Shown here: one piece after another, positions 6,473 through 7,595 of the stretch
Layout of the letters: every line of letters begins with the position of its first letter
How positions within the stretch are numbered: the first letter of the stretch is position 1
Origin: an uncultured Woeseiaceae bacterium
Lineage (GTDB): Bacteria > Pseudomonadota > Gammaproteobacteria > Woeseiales > Woeseiaceae
Length of the DNA stretch: 7,595 nt
Reading direction: 5' to 3'
Assembly: GCA_947259435.1 (NCBI GenBank)
Contig: CAMYMP010000308.1
Span: forward strand, 1-7,595
Made by a program: the position numbers and the translations under genes
The notes under the pieces: generated by a model
Databases searched by the model: none
What the model saw: the letters and a program-made list of their open reading frames with translations, nothing else
What the model was told of the DNA's origin: nothing

Positions 6473-7030
6473 ATGGTTGCCTTTGAAAAGCCCGAGCTGA
6501 CGGATGAAGCGGACTGGATTTCCAGGGCGCAGCAGTCGGATACGCGATCATTCGAGCGTTTGTACCGCATGCACATCGACAAGATTTACGGGCTGTGTCT
6601 GCGTATGACCGGCAACGTCGCAGAAGCGGAAGACTGCGCGCAGGAAGCGTTCATTCAGGCCTGGAGCAAGCTTGACCGTTTTCGCGGAGACAGTGCTTTC
6701 GCGACCTGGCTACACCGCATAGCCGTTAATGCCGTGCTAGGCAGAATGCGAAAGTCAAAGCGGGAGCACGACCGCATTCAGGTTGTGGCGGACACTGCGC
6801 CGGCGCCCGCATCGATCGCCGACGATGGTGAATTGAGGGACCTGTCGGATGCGGTGGACCGGCTCCCGGAGGGAGCAAGACATGTGTTCGTGCTGTATGC
6901 GGTTTATGGCTACAGCCACGACGAAGCCAGCAAAATGCTCGGCATTGCGCCAGGCACCAGCAAGGCACAGTTACACAGGGCGCGCCGATTGTTGGCGCAG
7001 CAGTTGGAAAAGCAGGGGTTTGAGGCATGA
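6473..7030 (+). CDS. ECF-family RNA polymerase sigma factor (RpoE/sigma-24-like)
   Basis: A 185-residue alternative sigma factor. Region sigma-2 spans about residues 27-95: SFERLYRMHIDKIYGLCLRM, then AEAEDCAQEAFIQAW (the core-polymerase and -10 binding part), then FATWLHRIAVN. A linker of about 30 residues rich in Ala, Pro and acidic residues follows. Region sigma-4 spans about 121-178: AVDRLPEGARHVFVLYAVYG, then SHDEASKMLGIAPGTSKAQL (the -35-binding helix-turn-helix), then HRARRLLAQQL. Size and two-domain layout fit the ECF group. The ATG at 6473 is chosen because it starts about 15 residues before the conserved WISRAQQSDTRSFERLY block, as is usual in the family. The TTG at 6428 has the better ribosome site and remains possible. 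The stop overlaps the next gene by ATGA, which is typical of a sigma/anti-sigma pair. I see no convincing promoter of its own. Confidence 0.92.
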   Translation: MVAFEKPELTDEADWISRAQQSDTRSFERLYRMHIDKIYGLCLRMTGNVAEAEDCAQEAFIQAWSKLDRFRGDSAFATWLHRIAVNAVLGRMRKSKREHDRIQVVADTAPAPASIADDGELRDLSDAVDRLPEGARHVFVLYAVYGYSHDEASKMLGIAPGTSKAQLHRARRLLAQQLEKQGFEA

Positions 7031-7575
7031 ACGACGAACGTGATGACAAATTGATCACAACTGCGCGGCGGTTGTCGACCGAAATCAGCCCCGAGACAGA
7101 TCTGTGGCCGGGCATCGCTCAGGCGATTGCCGCACCGCGCCGATCGCGATGGACGCCTATGCTCGCGCAGGCGGCCGCTGTTGTTCTGCTGATCGGGGCG
7201 TCGTCAGGGTTGACGTACATTGCGGTGAAGGACCGTCCAAAGATCATCGAGGCCCCGCGAACGGATCTCGTATTCGAGCAGGCTTCGTTCGGTGGTCGCT
7301 ACGCTCTCGGCCCTGAGTATCAGGAAGCGCACGGCGATCTTGCCGCGCAGCTCGACCAGGAGCTCGCACGGCTGCCGCCGGAATCGCGCGAGGAGGTGCA
7401 AGAGAATCTGGCGATAATCCGTGGCGCGATTGCCCAGATCAACAATTCGCTTGAAGAGCAACCTGACAATGCGCTGTTGCAGGATCTGCTGCTCAAAACA
7501 TACCGTGAAGAGTTGGCAATGATGCAAAGAGTGGGCGGCCTGACACAATACGTCATGTCGCGGAAAGATATTTAG
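7027..7575 (+). CDS. Single-pass membrane protein, probable anti-sigma factor
   Basis: A 182-residue protein translated with the sigma factor: the ATG overlaps its stop (ATGA, 7027-7030), and AGGGG sits 8 bases upstream. Residues 1-43 are cytoplasmic and hold SPETDLWPGIAQAIAAP, a segment common at the start of sigma-binding domains. A transmembrane helix spans about 45-67 (MLAQAAAVVLLIGASSGLTY). Residues about 68-182 would be periplasmic and mostly helical and charged (LDQELARLPPESREEVQENL, then IIRGAIAQINNSLEEQPDNA, then REELAMMQRVG). There is no HxxxCxxC zinc motif, so it is not a classical zinc-type (ZAS) anti-sigma. Position, topology and N-terminus suggest that it holds the sigma factor at the membrane until an envelope signal is sensed. 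The function is inferred from context; direct family recognition is weak. Twenty bases remain after its stop, with only a possible GTG (7579) or ATG (7588) for a following gene. Confidence 0.8.
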   Translation: MNDERDDKLITTARRLSTEISPETDLWPGIAQAIAAPRRSRWTPMLAQAAAVVLLIGASSGLTYIAVKDRPKIIEAPRTDLVFEQASFGGRYALGPEYQEAHGDLAAQLDQELARLPPESREEVQENLAIIRGAIAQINNSLEEQPDNALLQDLLLKTYREELAMMQRVGGLTQYVMSRKDI

Positions 7576-7595
7576 CGCGTGGAATTGATGCCGCG

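Noticed and set aside
7579..7595. Start of another gene (GTG 7579 or ATG 7588)
   Set aside because: Only a handful of bases remain and no clear Shine-Dalgarno is seen, so neither the existence nor the frame of a gene can be supported.

Overview
This window appears to be a stretch of a moderately GC-rich gammaproteobacterial chromosome. The evidence is the gene order trpD-trpC/F-trpB-trpA with a bifunctional TrpC-TrpF protein, a GGDEF/EAL signalling gene and an ECF sigma/anti-sigma pair. Sequence style suggests a lineage near Xanthomonadales, Steroidobacterales or Woeseiales, but that placement is an inference. Nothing indicates a phage, plasmid, transposon or CRISPR array, and I see no tRNA or rRNA.

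Region 1 (2-4166, + strand) is the distal part of a tryptophan biosynthesis operon. It holds the 3' end of trpD, a fused trpC-trpF, trpB, trpA and a small gene for a DUF2007-type protein with a C-terminal zinc ribbon. Every gene junction overlaps. Three share the four bases ATGA (445-448, 1851-1854, 3858-3861) and trpB/trpA overlap by 14 bases, so the whole set should be co-transcribed and translationally coupled. Together the enzymes convert anthranilate to tryptophan, and the DUF2007 gene rides on the end of the operon. The trp promoter and any leader lie upstream of the window.

Region 2 (4199-6246, - strand) is a c-di-GMP signalling gene converging on the operon. It encodes a degenerate receiver-like domain, a PAS domain, an intact GGDEF domain with an I-site, and an EAL domain. 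The EAL domain has lost catalytic residues. It is also broken: roughly 60 bases are missing (3n+1), so the last conserved part of the domain (AEGVET and onward) lies in another frame just downstream of the premature stop. This is the most notable finding in the window.

Region 3 (6247-6472) is a divergent regulatory region. It contains a plausible sigma-70 promoter for the GGDEF gene, a perfect 12-base palindrome touching its -35 box, and a Shine-Dalgarno site that raises a question about the sigma-factor start.

Region 4 (about 6473-7575, + strand) is an ECF sigma factor followed, with another ATGA overlap, by a single-pass membrane protein that is probably its anti-sigma factor. The last 20 bases hold no supported gene.

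I do not see a wholly new multi-gene system here. The points worth checking are the broken EAL domain, the scar-like TrpC/TrpF junction and the DUF2007-zinc-ribbon gene coupled to trpA.
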